A stretch of DNA of 39,337 nt from Comamonas testosteroni (GTDB taxonomy: Bacteria; Pseudomonadota; Gammaproteobacteria; Burkholderiales; Burkholderiaceae_C), in NCBI RefSeq assembly GCF_000761245.1, contig NZ_AWOR01000061.1, positions 1 to 39,337 on the forward strand, written 5' to 3'. Numbering within the stretch: position 1 is the stretch's first letter; every line of letters starts with the position of its first letter. Under the pieces are notes generated by a model. The model was not told the origin of the DNA. It worked only from the letters and a program-made list of their open reading frames with translations, and ran no database searches. Shown one piece after another: positions 1 to 7,396 of the stretch. The translations under genes were made by a program, and so were the position numbers.

Positions 1-383
1 TTTTCTTGAATTAATTCGATCTTGTAGCCGTCGGGATCCGTCACAAAAGCAATCACGGTGCTGCCGCCTTTGACGGGGCCTGCTTCGCGGGTCACATTGC
101 CGCCGGCTGCCTTGATCTTCTCGCAGGCTGCATAGGCATCTGGCACACCCAGAGCAATATGGCCATAAGCTGTGCCCATGTCATAGCTCTCGGTGCCCCA
201 GTTATAGGTCAACTCGATTTCCGCTTGATCCGGGTTGCCACCTTCGAATCCGAGAAAGGCCAACGAGTACTTGTACTCGGGGTTCTCGGACGTGCGCAGC
301 AGTTGCATGCCGATGACGTTGGTGTAGAAATCAATAGAGCGCTGGAGATTGCCAACGCGCAGCATCGTGTGGAGGAATCGCAT
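1..383 (-). CDS. gloA: Lactoylglutathione lyase (glyoxalase I), 3' end cut by window edge
   Basis: Glyoxalase I isomerises the methylglyoxal-glutathione hemithioacetal to S-lactoylglutathione in the cytosol. The visible 127 residues cover nearly the whole family length (about 135 in E. coli). The four expected metal ligands are in place: His5 ([12 protein letters not shown]), Glu57 (IELTYNWG), His75 (AYGHIALGV) and Glu123 (GYKIELIQE). The start ATG at 383 matches the family N-terminus exactly. No stop codon is seen because the reading frame runs off the window. It looks like a normal chromosomal gene, with no sign that it belongs to the conjugative element. Confidence 0.95.
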   Translation of the reverse strand, partial: MRFLHTMLRVGNLQRSIDFYTNVIGMQLLRTSENPEYKYSLAFLGFEGGNPDQAEIELTYNWGTESYDMGTAYGHIALGVPDAYAACEKIKAAGGNVTREAGPVKGGSTVIAFVTDPDGYKIELIQE

Positions 384-747
384 AGGCACTATTTTGCCAG
401 CAGGTTCTGAGTTGCCGTTAGTAATACTAATTTTGTTCCTGCTAGATGAAGCCGTTTCATAGGCGTAAGTGATAAGGCAAGAACAAAAACTGCTCCTTAG
501 TAGGACAGCGTGACGAACAATGATCTCACAGGCTGGAAGGGGGGAGACCCTCATGAAAAAATTATCCAACACATCCAACACGGAGGTTGGCAGTTTTTCA
601 AAAGATTTTGCTGGAAGCAGACCTTGCTGCTGTGGTCTTTTCCATAGATCGCCAATTGCGATCTAGAGTCCTGCCACGCAAAAAGCAGGGGTGATCCAGC
701 TGAGCAGTAGTTCTGCATACGGATGCCTAATGCCGTCGCTTGTCTAT
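384..747. other. Intergenic stretch, possible 37-aa mini-ORF
   Basis: This stretch lies between gloA and the AraC remnant and should hold the gloA promoter on the minus strand. On the plus strand a purine-rich, GGGGAG-type ribosome site at about 541-547 precedes ATG 553, which opens a 37-codon frame ending at 664-666. It starts [12 protein letters not shown] and contains a triple-cysteine RPCCCGLF segment. I recognise no family, and the frame is too short to be convincing. Nothing else is seen. Confidence 0.3.
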
Positions 748-1041
748 TTATTGACGGGTGCGAAATCGGCTGCGGTATTCAGCAGGCGTGGTGTTCAGCT
801 GCCTGCGGAACGCGCGAGTCAGCGTATCGGTGGTGCTCAGGCCGCAGGTGATGGCGATGCGTACCAAAGACTCATCAGATGTCTCAAGGCGGTTGCGCGC
901 CATCTCCACGCGCACGGACTCTATATACGCGGCAGGCGTGGTACACAGCTCGGTCTTGAACAGCCGGGCCAATTGTCGCTCGCTGACGTGGATTCGTTCG
1001 GCCAAGAGCGCTACTTCGCAAAGGCCGCCGATAGCGGCCTG
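748..1041 (-). pseudogene. AraC-family regulator remnant (C-terminal DNA-binding domain only)
   Basis: The translated frame is a near-complete AraC/XylS double helix-turn-helix, with HVSERQLARLFKTEL in the first HTH and STTDTLTRAFRRQLNTTPAEYRSRF at the second HTH and family signature. A full GlxA-like AraC regulator has about 300 residues, with an N-terminal sensing domain before this. Here the frame is closed upstream by an in-frame TGA at 1042-1044, and only a TTG at 1005 could start translation. I see no N-terminal domain further upstream. It is most likely a truncated gene left by rearrangement. A short HTH-only protein made from the TTG is a less likely alternative. Confidence 0.8.
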
Positions 1042-1148
1042 TCAAGCAGAAGTCGAATGACTGCTGTCGTGGAGCTCACTGAACGCCACGAACTGACATC
1101 CACGGCTGCATGTTCGGTACGTCCTGATGCCGGCGGCTTATCTCTGAC

Positions 1149-1532
1149 TCAAAGCCTTCCTCTACGCAGTTTTTCCAGCTCAGCTCTTTCCTTGGCTAGC
1201 TTGGCCTCACGATCTGCGATCTTGCCAGCTTTGCCTGTTTCTCGCGCATCGTCGAGATCACGTTGCCGCTTCTCCACCTTTCTCTCTTGCTCGGCAATTT
1301 GTGCTGCATATTCCTGCTCGAGTTTGGCGTCACTGCAATGGGCATGGTTTTCGCGCAGCGCCTTCTCCAGGCCACGTGCACGGCTCATCTGGCCCTTGGC
1401 CTTGGCATACTCGATGTCGCGTGAGATTTCCGCTCGCTTGCTTTCGCAGGTTGCATGCACGGATTGCGCCAGTACAGCTTGAGCGGCCAAAGCGGAAACA
1501 GCGATTGCAATCAAAGTGACAGAAGTGCGCAT
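1149..1532 (-). CDS. DUF1090 family periplasmic protein (YqjC-like)
   Basis: This 127-residue protein has a clear Sec signal peptide (MRTSVTLIAIAVSALAAQAVLAQ). A highly charged helical mature part follows, with heptad-like Glu/Lys/Arg runs (EQERKVEKRQRDLDDA) and a Cys pair (ATCESKRAEI and HAHCSDAKLEQEYAAQI). That layout and length match the DUF1090/YqjC family, whose function is not established. The start ATG follows GAAG at a workable distance. It is a single gene with no clear operon partner. Confidence 0.85.
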   Translation of the reverse strand: MRTSVTLIAIAVSALAAQAVLAQSVHATCESKRAEISRDIEYAKAKGQMSRARGLEKALRENHAHCSDAKLEQEYAAQIAEQERKVEKRQRDLDDARETGKAGKIADREAKLAKERAELEKLRRGRL

Positions 1533-1712
1533 AGGGCTTCATTTCGATAAGTTGGGCTGCCCATGATGCCTCAAGGCATACAGACTTATACGAGCATGCA
1601 CACAAATAGCTCCTGCGCGGTCTCTGGAGATAGGAAACGGCAGCACTGGGTCGGAATGATGGTCAATTAAGACCAGCGCCTGCACCTATTCGGTGTCTTC
1701 TATTCGGAGAGG

Positions 1713-2531
1713 TTATTGAGATGCAAAGCCTTGCAGACACTCACCGCAGACCAGTTTCAGGCCAGGCTTCCCCCATACGGAGATCGTATCCTTGCAGCCG
1801 CTGCAGCTGTATTTCACCCGGTTTGATTTGTTCGTGGGAGCGATAGGCACACTCGTTTCTCCTGCAGCAGCGGCAATAGCTTGACCAGTGGGCTTCACAA
1901 CCTCCGCTAAGGCTGGGATGCTGGCCATCGGCGGTTTGGTGCCCTCAATTCCTTGAATATGGTTGGCCATGCTCGCTTGGCCAGCGATCAAATGATCTGC
2001 AGAGGGGAAGCGGTCGTACCAGCTGAGCGTGAAATTTGCGGTCAGCAGCTCCTGGCATGCAGCCAGAAAGCGTCCTCCCTGTATGGCGTAGTCCGCCATG
2101 CAATCGCCTGTTCGCGCACCACCAGGTTGCCCGGTGGAAGAGGGCATGAGCCCAATGCTCTCCATCTTTCGTGCCCATTCCTCATTGTGATAGCGGCCTC
2201 GGCCTGGCTTGCCAAAATGGTGCTGCCACAAGTGCGTCATTTCATGTACTTGGGTCTGGAGTGTTTCGATGATCGGTACGACCGCAAAGTAGGTCGGATT
2301 CATCGCAATCTCATCTGTGGTTGAGCCGTCCAACGAGGCAAAGCGAGCTGCAGAGAAGTAGCCGAAAGTACGCTTTTCCCGCTGCAGCGTAATCAAGCAA
2401 CTCGGGAGCTCCCCCCCAAACAGCCGCTCGTTGAAATGGTCGTACGCCATCTGCAGCTCGTTGTACGTTTCCAGCGTGGGTGCCAGGCGGCGTGAATGCG
2501 CGGGGTCAAGCTCAGTCGACTTAAGTTGCAT
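1713..2531 (-). CDS. SprT-like domain metalloprotein with C-terminal zinc ribbon
   Basis: This 272-residue cytosolic protein has an SprT-like fold at its N-terminus: LETYNELQMAYDHFNERLFGGELP, then the zinc-protease motif HEMTHLWQHHFG. In the TTG-started frame the HExxH is residues 101-105, and from the ATG chosen here it is 96-100. A C-terminal CxxC...CxxC ribbon (YSCSGCKDTISVWG then LVCGECLQGF) follows a variable linker. I chose ATG 2531 over the TTG at 2546 because the family normally starts near MQLKST/LDP. No Shine-Dalgarno is visible, and a large palindrome sits directly on the start. Such genes are frequent cargo of MobH-type ICEs. The substrate is unknown. The family suggests a role in DNA-protein crosslink processing, but that is inference. 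Confidence 0.85.
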   Translation of the reverse strand: MQLKSTELDPAHSRRLAPTLETYNELQMAYDHFNERLFGGELPSCLITLQREKRTFGYFSAARFASLDGSTTDEIAMNPTYFAVVPIIETLQTQVHEMTHLWQHHFGKPGRGRYHNEEWARKMESIGLMPSSTGQPGGARTGDCMADYAIQGGRFLAACQELLTANFTLSWYDRFPSADHLIAGQASMANHIQGIEGTKPPMASIPALAEVVKPTGQAIAAAAGETSVPIAPTNKSNRVKYSCSGCKDTISVWGKPGLKLVCGECLQGFASQ

Positions 2532-2553
2532 ATTTGTATTGTGCAATACAAAT
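2532..2553. promoter_or_regulatory. Perfect 10-bp-arm palindrome abutting the sprT-like start codon
   Basis: The arms ATTTGTATTG and CAATACAAAT are separated by TG. The site ends one base before the ATG at 2531 on the minus strand, where the ribosome site should be. It could be an operator for a dimeric repressor or an RNA hairpin masking translation initiation. No regulator is identified. Confidence 0.6.
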
Positions 2554-2810
2554 CATTATTCACAAACATCCACTTTGGACGGCGGATCGACGTCTCGCCG
2601 AGATGGCCACGAAGTTGAACGTGGCCTATCTACCGCCTTTACATTGATAGCCCTTAAAGGCCTGCCTGCCCATCGGATAAGCAGAGGCCATCAGGCACAG
2701 CCTTCTGAACTGGCGCGGACAGCACCTAGACCAGCAGTGCTGCACCTCAATCCGCAGCACTGACGAAGCGCCGCCAACATCCAGGTGCAAATCTGCATCA
2801 AGGCTTTATG

Positions 2811-2826
2811 CTGTACGTTTATACAG
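2811..2826. promoter_or_regulatory. LexA (SOS) box, apparently orphan
   Basis: The site reads CTGT-ACGTTTAT-ACAG, a perfect match to the CTGT-N8-ACAG core used by beta- and gammaproteobacterial LexA. It is flanked by inverted AAGGCTTT / AAAGCCTT at about 2800-2838. On the plus strand the first start codon downstream (ATG 2879) opens only a five-codon frame. On the minus strand the sprT-like gene is 280 bp away. The rest of 2554-2925 shows no convincing gene, so this looks like the control site of an SOS gene that has been lost. Confidence 0.55.
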
Positions 2827-2925
2827 GCAAAAGCCTTGCATGCCGCAACCCACTCCATCACACACGATCCAGGTGACTATGACCGCTAACTGGTAATGGG
2901 AGAGTCTCTGTTATCGATTCAGGGA

Positions 2926-3813
2926 TCAGTAGGCGAATGCGCCGCGATGTTTTTGCACGAATTCTTTCCATCGAACAGGCTCACGGCCGGTAATCTCCGG
3001 AAAATTGTCAAACGTGTCTTCGACTCCTGGAATGGCCCGTGCGGCAACGCGTTTAAAGTTGTCATACACACAATTCATGTACGCCATCTCGGCGCCTACT
3101 GCCCGCATGTTCTCTAGAAATACCTCCGGGGGAAGTGCTTCGTAGCGGAATGGTTGCCCCAACAACTCGCTCATGATTGCCGCGATTTCGTCGTAGGATT
3201 TTGCATCGTAGCCTAGCCGATAGGTCTTTCCTGCGTGCTTGTCCGGGCGTAGCAACGCCTGTGAAGCTACCGCTGCGACGTCTTCGCCGTCGACCCAACT
3301 GAAAGGTGCATCGCCGGTGAACTGCTGAATGACTCCGGCGTTCACCGCTTGGGTGCCGTCGTAGCTGAGCAGGTTTTGCATGAAGGCTTCCGGGCGCAAG
3401 TGCGTGAAGGAGAAACCTAACCATTCAATGTAGCGTTCCACGAATTGGTGCCAGGCCCAATGACCTACGGTGGTGTCGTCACGTCCGCAAGCCCCGAGAT
3501 GCACAACGTGTTGCACGCCGGCCTGTTTCGCATTTTCGAGAAATGCCTTGCTCTGGCGCAGCATGTCTACGGTGTAGCCCGTCACGAGAAAGGTGCGGTC
3601 GATGCCTTGCAGGGCAGGGGCAAGCATCTCCTCTCTATCAAAATCAAGAACGACCGTGCGAATGCCTTGGGCTTCAAAAGGTTCGGCTTTGGCTGCTGAG
3701 CGCACGGCTGCCACCAGCGTGATGGAGTCATCAGCCAGCAGGCAGCGCAGTGTGCTGCTGCCGATTTGGCCAGTGGCGCCGGTTATGAGGATCGTCGGTT
3801 TGTGCTGGGTCAT
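2926..3813 (-). CDS. NmrA-family NAD(P)-binding oxidoreductase
   Basis: This 295-residue protein has an N-terminal Rossmann nucleotide-binding loop (ITGATGQIG, residues 10-18) and is built like the atypical short-chain dehydrogenases of the NmrA/azoreductase-like group. These bind NAD(P)H either as redox sensors or as quinone/azo reductases. No YxxxK catalytic pair typical of classical SDRs is obvious, which fits the NmrA type. It is transcribed divergently from a LysR regulator that starts 115 bp away, the usual arrangement for a LysR target. The substrate is unknown. Confidence 0.85.
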   Translation of the reverse strand: MTQHKPTILITGATGQIGSSTLRCLLADDSITLVAAVRSAAKAEPFEAQGIRTVVLDFDREEMLAPALQGIDRTFLVTGYTVDMLRQSKAFLENAKQAGVQHVVHLGACGRDDTTVGHWAWHQFVERYIEWLGFSFTHLRPEAFMQNLLSYDGTQAVNAGVIQQFTGDAPFSWVDGEDVAAVASQALLRPDKHAGKTYRLGYDAKSYDEIAAIMSELLGQPFRYEALPPEVFLENMRAVGAEMAYMNCVYDNFKRVAARAIPGVEDTFDNFPEITGREPVRWKEFVQKHRGAFAY

Positions 3814-3851
3814 GAACTTACCTGTGGGTTGGTTAATGTCTTTGTCACCAG

Positions 3852-3921
3852 CTTATCGATGAAAACAGGTCAGATTTGCGGTATCTTTTCCTGAATCCAT
3901 GGAATCAAATTCATCAATAAG
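3852..3921. promoter_or_regulatory. Divergent control region with a 12-bp inverted repeat
   Basis: CTTATCGATGAA (3852-3863) and TTCATCAATAAG (3910-3921) are inverted copies with one mismatch, lying between the divergent NmrA and LysR genes. A second dyad around GAATCCATGGAATC lies between them. The placement suits a LysR-type regulator binding as a tetramer, but this is inference. Confidence 0.45.
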
Positions 3922-3928
3922 GGTTTTT

Positions 3929-4855
3929 ATGCTCTCTTCTGAGCGATTGAAGGGCATCGATGTATTTGTCTGCGTCGCGGATTCAGGCAGTTTCAAGACC
4001 GCTGCCGAGCGAATGAATCTGACGGGATCGGCCGTCAGCAAAAGTATTGCCCGGCTGGAGAGCAGGCTTGGGATTCGGTTGTTCAATCGAACAACTCGCA
4101 GTTTGAAACTGACGGATGCGGGCTCGGTGTTCTACCGCACTTGCACTGGCGTGCTAGCTAACCTTGAAGAAGCCGAGTTGTCGTTGCACGCCGAAAACAC
4201 CGAGCCTCGTGGCAGGATTCGCATTGATCTACCAGCGGCTTTCGGTCGCTTGCAGGTGCTTCCGATCATTCTGCGGTTCGCCCAAGATCATGCGTTGCTG
4301 CTGCCGCACATTTCGTTTTCTGACCGGTTCATCGACCCAGTCGAGGACGGCGTAGATATCGTCGTGCGCGTCGGCGGCTCTGACGTTTGGCCGCCTGCAC
4401 TTGGGCATCGCTACCTGGGCTGCGAGCGGCATATCTTTTGTGCATCACCTGCATATTTGAGCAAGCACGGCACGCCTGTGAATGATCGCGACTTGGAGCA
4501 TCACCAATGCATCGCTTACGGCAGGGCGGATGGAACGGTCAGTCCGTGGCGTTTTTCGGGAAGTCGGCCCGGCGAGGCGGAGCGCAGGGTCATGTCCGCT
4601 CGATTTGTGGTGGGTGACGGTGAGGGCCAGGTGACGGCGGTATTGGCGGGATGTGGTATCGCGCAACTGCCCACATGGTTAATCAAACATCAGCTTGAGG
4701 ACGGGACGTTAGTGGAGGTACTTCCCCATCTGGCTACCGATGGTTTGACGATTAATCTAGTCTGGATCAAAAGTCGCCAGGTACTACCCAAGGTCAGTGC
4801 TTTGCTGGACGCACTTGCCGCTGGTCTTGCAGACGTTTCCCCGCAGGGGGCGTGA
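3929..4855 (+). CDS. LysR-family transcriptional regulator
   Basis: This 308-residue protein has an N-terminal winged helix (LKGIDVFVCVADSGSFKTAA, then MNLTGSAVSKSIARLESRLG and LFNRTTRSLKLTDAG). A periplasmic-binding-protein-like effector domain follows (RGRIRIDLPAAFGR, ILRFAQDH, DIVVRVG, CIAYGRADGTVSPWRF). ATG 3929 is preferred over ATG 3899 because AAGGG lies just upstream of it and the family N-terminus starts there. It probably controls the divergent NmrA-like gene and itself. The effector ligand cannot be told from the sequence. Confidence 0.9.
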   Translation: MLSSERLKGIDVFVCVADSGSFKTAAERMNLTGSAVSKSIARLESRLGIRLFNRTTRSLKLTDAGSVFYRTCTGVLANLEEAELSLHAENTEPRGRIRIDLPAAFGRLQVLPIILRFAQDHALLLPHISFSDRFIDPVEDGVDIVVRVGGSDVWPPALGHRYLGCERHIFCASPAYLSKHGTPVNDRDLEHHQCIAYGRADGTVSPWRFSGSRPGEAERRVMSARFVVGDGEGQVTAVLAGCGIAQLPTWLIKHQLEDGTLVEVLPHLATDGLTINLVWIKSRQVLPKVSALLDALAAGLADVSPQGA

Positions 4856-4897
4856 GCCCATTGTGCTGGGGATGCTAAGTGCACTGCTGATGCCCTT

Positions 4898-5023
4898 TCA
4901 CAGCCAGGGCACGCCGATGAATGCATCTGTGATGGGAGTCTGCTGGGCGCGTTCCCTTGTCCGCTCGTAGGTCTTGTGCACGACTGCATTGATGGAGGGA
5001 TTGGTAGCTTCAATACGCTGAAA
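4898..5023 (-). pseudogene. Amidase-signature enzyme fragment (N-terminal piece)
   Basis: About 40 codons read RIEATNPSINAVVHKTYERT ... AFIGVPWL. This resembles the segment just before the catalytic lysine in amidase-signature hydrolases, where it usually continues GVPxLVKD. The frame ends in TGA right after GVPWL. One extra base there would restore a V-K reading, suggesting a frameshift. Neither the N-terminus nor the Ser-Ser-Lys catalytic part is present. The call rests on a short match. Confidence 0.35.
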
Positions 5024-5106
5024 TCGGGCCTTCGCTCCGTGTCCTAAGAGACAAACCGGCGAAGCCGCTGCAGCGTCTGGATAAACTCCGGCGATAGGAG
5101 GGAACC

Positions 5107-5316
5107 ATGACGTAACAATTCGCAAAAGACGAACGAACCCCAGTCCTTGACGTTTTCAGGCTGGCCCTGGGCGTTTTCATTGGCGTGCTGGCTGCACTGA
5201 TCGCCCACGACGCTATCCGCGTGAAGATAGCTTTCGACGGGATAAAGCATTTTTCAGAGCAGATGGACAAAAAGATGGCAAAGCCAAAGCAGCCTGCCGA
5301 TAAGGAGAGCCGCTAG
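5107..5316 (+). pseudogene. Small single-TM membrane protein gene with a stop at codon 3
   Basis: A strong ribosome site (AGGAGGG) sits four bases before ATG 5107, but the frame reads Met-Thr-stop (TAA 5113). It then stays open for 66 more codons to TAG 5314-5316. The downstream reading looks like a real small inner-membrane protein: a charged N-terminus, one hydrophobic helix (LALGVFIGVLAALIA) and a charged, Lys-rich tail ending KQPADKESR. A CAA-to-TAA change at codon 3 would explain it. Alternatives are start from a non-standard codon or stop readthrough. No family is recognised. Confidence 0.5.
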
Positions 5317-5318
5317 CG

Positions 5319-5675
5319 TTATCCAACGCTGTAGATCGGTGCATTGGCGGCGTGGCCTTCGGTCTGGGCTAGCTCGGTCTCTAGCAGTTCGATTTGCTCC
5401 ATGAGGCGCTTGTTTTGACGTTTCAGGCTTTCAGCCAGTGCTGCGTGTGCTGCGGCGTGATTGAAGGCCACGGCGTCTGCGGTCATGCGGCCCCAGGTGG
5501 ACTCCCAAAAAAGGGCAAGCATCACGGAGCGTGGCGCTTGCCCTCGGGCACGGTACTTGCGGAGCGTTGAGGCGCTGATTCCAAGGTGGCGGGCTATCTG
5601 GTCGATATCGCCATGGATGTCGTTTAGCAGCGTGTGGAGATGGGGGAGATTGGCTTGAGATGGTGCACGGAACAT
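5319..5675 (-). CDS. Helix-turn-helix protein with C-terminal coiled coil
   Basis: This 118-residue protein has a Cro/RstB-like helix-turn-helix in its first half (IDQIARHLGISASTLRKYRA) and a Leu/Glu/Gln-rich coiled coil at the C-terminus (LKRQNKRLMEQIELLETELA), suggesting a dimeric DNA-binding regulator. ATG 5675 directly follows a GTG (5678), so the exact start is uncertain. It stands apart from the relaxase operon behind a 290-bp region rich in repeats. Two GAGCGATC copies lie 10-40 bp upstream of its start, so autoregulation is likely but inferred. Confidence 0.7.
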   Translation of the reverse strand: MFRAPSQANLPHLHTLLNDIHGDIDQIARHLGISASTLRKYRARGQAPRSVMLALFWESTWGRMTADAVAFNHAAAHAALAESLKRQNKRLMEQIELLETELAQTEGHAANAPIYSVG

Positions 5676-5678
5676 CAC

Positions 5679-5968
5679 ATGACGTTCGAGCGATCGTTAT
5701 ACAAACTGGAGCGATCTACGTTTAAGCAGCTTGGCCCTGAGTCTGACGGCCAAGCTATTTAACATAATATACATCGTGTCTAGTAGACAAGCTCTAAAAA
5801 TAGGAGCGCTAGAGCTCCAGTTTTTAAGGCTTTCAGTAGACCCATGGGACTACGTTTTTACCTCTTCCTCTTAACCAATTCCGCGAGAGTTACAAATAGC
5901 TCCCGTTGACGCACGGTTCGGACTCTAAGGACTTCGCTGCCAACTGTCAAACATTTTTGTTTGACCCG
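5679..5968. promoter_or_regulatory. Repeat-rich control region upstream of the HTH gene
   Basis: No gene is seen. It holds direct repeats GAGCGATC at 5688-5695 and 5709-5716 (21 bp apart, two helical turns). It also holds a 9-bp-arm hairpin AGCTTGGCC/GGCCAAGCT at 5728-5756 and palindrome GTCTA-G-TAGAC at 5778-5788. Inverted GGAGC/GCTCC lies at 5803-5818. An 8-bp-arm hairpin GTCAAACA-TTTT-TGTTTGAC at 5946-5965 sits just past the stop of the 360-aa gene and may be its terminator. The rest could be operators or part of an oriT. Confidence 0.5.
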
Positions 5969-7051
5969 TCATCTTTTTCCGGCATCGGCGCTGCGTCCGC
6001 TGCTACAAAGTCGCAAGCACTGGACACGTTTCGAGCCCCCGCAGGAGCCGCACGGCATCCAGTCTGAATCCACCATTGAATCGTTCACATTGTCGACGTC
6101 TCCACATCCAACTGGACACGTATGTGGATCAAACCCGTGGCTGCAAGAACCATCGTCACGCAGCATCTGCACGGTCTTCGATCGTTGAGCAGGCGTTGTG
6201 TAGCCGTGTTGAACAGCGATCTCGATGGCGCGATCGAGCTGCAGCTCGGGCACCTGCAGCAGCGCCAGGTCGATGCTGGCCCCCACGCGTAGCTCGTAGG
6301 TCTCGTACACCTGGCCACAGCCTCGATTGGCTGCGTCCGACAAGGCTGCGCACTTCGCTGCCCAGTCGTTTTCCGAGAACACTTCCGCCACGCGAGCTGG
6401 TGCCTCGTCGAGCGCTACGACACTTGGAGACGTAGTAGTAGTTCTTTGTATAGAAGACCCTTGTATATAGAGTGCAGGAAACGGCAAATCAAGTTTGCAG
6501 GTTTCGGCAGACGTTTTTGGCTCCAGTTTGCAGGTTTCGGCAATCGGCTTTGAGGCTTGCTTGATGACTTGGCCAAGCCAGTGGCCATCAACGTAATCGA
6601 GTAGCCCTTCCAGGACAGCCTGCCGCTCGTCATCGGTCATGGGGCGACCTGGGCATTGCGTGGGCAAAGCCCTTCCCGACCCGCCGCAGTTCCGGCACTG
6701 CGTACCGTCGTGACCGATGCTGTGGAGTGAAAAAATAGCGGGCCGTGGCGCTGGCTGGTCGGAGTCCATCATGGTGCGGTCCATGTGCTCGAGCTCAGCT
6801 ATGACGGCTGGGCAGACTGGCATCAATCCATTGCCTGGTGGCCAGTGCTGCAGCCACATGACCTGATCCGGGTATCGAAGGCCGAGCTTCGTGTGGCGCC
6901 AGGTCAAACTTCCTTCGGCAAAGGCACTGAGCACGTTCCATCGGTGCCGCAGCCGAAACCAGAAGCTACGTGATTTCCATAGCAGCAAACGCTTGTCTGG
7001 CGAGAGGTTGAAGCTGTCTTCATCGTCTAGTTCATGGTTTTGTGTGCTCAT
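5969..7051 (-). CDS. Unknown 360-aa protein with CxxC zinc-ribbon-like motifs and an internal repeat
   Basis: No family is recognised. It has a charged N-terminal region (DDEDSFNLSPDKRLLLWKS), a DnaJ-like CxxCGGSGR cluster in the middle (CRNCGGSGRALPTQC), and a C-terminal cysteine-rich part (CSHGFDPHTCPVGCG, then PCGSCGGSKRVQC), so zinc binding is plausible. The centre holds an 11-residue tandem repeat (AETCKLEPKTS / AETCKLDLPFP) encoded by an 18-bp perfect direct repeat at 6492-6509 and 6525-6542. It starts four bases after the stop of the preceding coiled-coil gene, with AAGGCG before the ATG, and is the last gene of the relaxase operon. Confidence 0.7.
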   Translation of the reverse strand: MSTQNHELDDEDSFNLSPDKRLLLWKSRSFWFRLRHRWNVLSAFAEGSLTWRHTKLGLRYPDQVMWLQHWPPGNGLMPVCPAVIAELEHMDRTMMDSDQPAPRPAIFSLHSIGHDGTQCRNCGGSGRALPTQCPGRPMTDDERQAVLEGLLDYVDGHWLGQVIKQASKPIAETCKLEPKTSAETCKLDLPFPALYIQGSSIQRTTTTSPSVVALDEAPARVAEVFSENDWAAKCAALSDAANRGCGQVYETYELRVGASIDLALLQVPELQLDRAIEIAVQHGYTTPAQRSKTVQMLRDDGSCSHGFDPHTCPVGCGDVDNVNDSMVDSDWMPCGSCGGSKRVQCLRLCSSGRSADAGKR

Positions 7052-7055
7052 CGCC

Positions 7056-7382
7056 TTAGCTCCGCCAACGATCCATGCCGTGGTTAATAGCTCTGCTCAT
7101 AGCGTCGCGTGTGTATTGAGACACTGGGGCGGTATGGAGATTGAAAAGGTTGCTTGCTATCCGTGAAGCGATGTCCTTGCCATATTCCTGCTCAAGTTGC
7201 TCCACAAAAGTCGTGGCGTCGGGGCCTACATACAGTAAGACGGCCTCGCGTAAGCGTAGTTGGCCAACCATGTTGTGGATCGAGCCCTCACGCGCTTCGT
7301 GAAGCTCGGTTTGCAGACGGGAGACTGTGCGTTCAAGCACCTCGATCTTCTGGACCAAGACGGTCTCTGTTGTGGATTCCAT
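7056..7382 (-). CDS. Small coiled-coil protein in the relaxase operon
   Basis: This 108-residue protein has an N-terminal coiled coil (KIEVLERTVSRLQTELHEAR) and a helical, basic C-terminus ending MDRWRS. No signal peptide or membrane segment is seen. AAGGAAAG precedes ATG 7382. The gene follows the secreted protein by 14 bp and is followed by the 360-aa gene after 4 bp, so the three are probably co-transcribed. No family is recognised. An accessory DNA-processing or regulatory role is possible from position only. Confidence 0.65.
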   Translation of the reverse strand: MESTTETVLVQKIEVLERTVSRLQTELHEAREGSIHNMVGQLRLREAVLLYVGPDATTFVEQLEQEYGKDIASRIASNLFNLHTAPVSQYTRDAMSRAINHGMDRWRS

Positions 7383-7396
7383 GCCGCTTTCCTTGC

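Noticed and set aside
691..1482. Plus-strand 263-codon frame over the AraC remnant and DUF1090 gene
   Set aside because: It spans two minus-strand genes with clear family identity. Ser/Arg/Leu-rich shadow composition.
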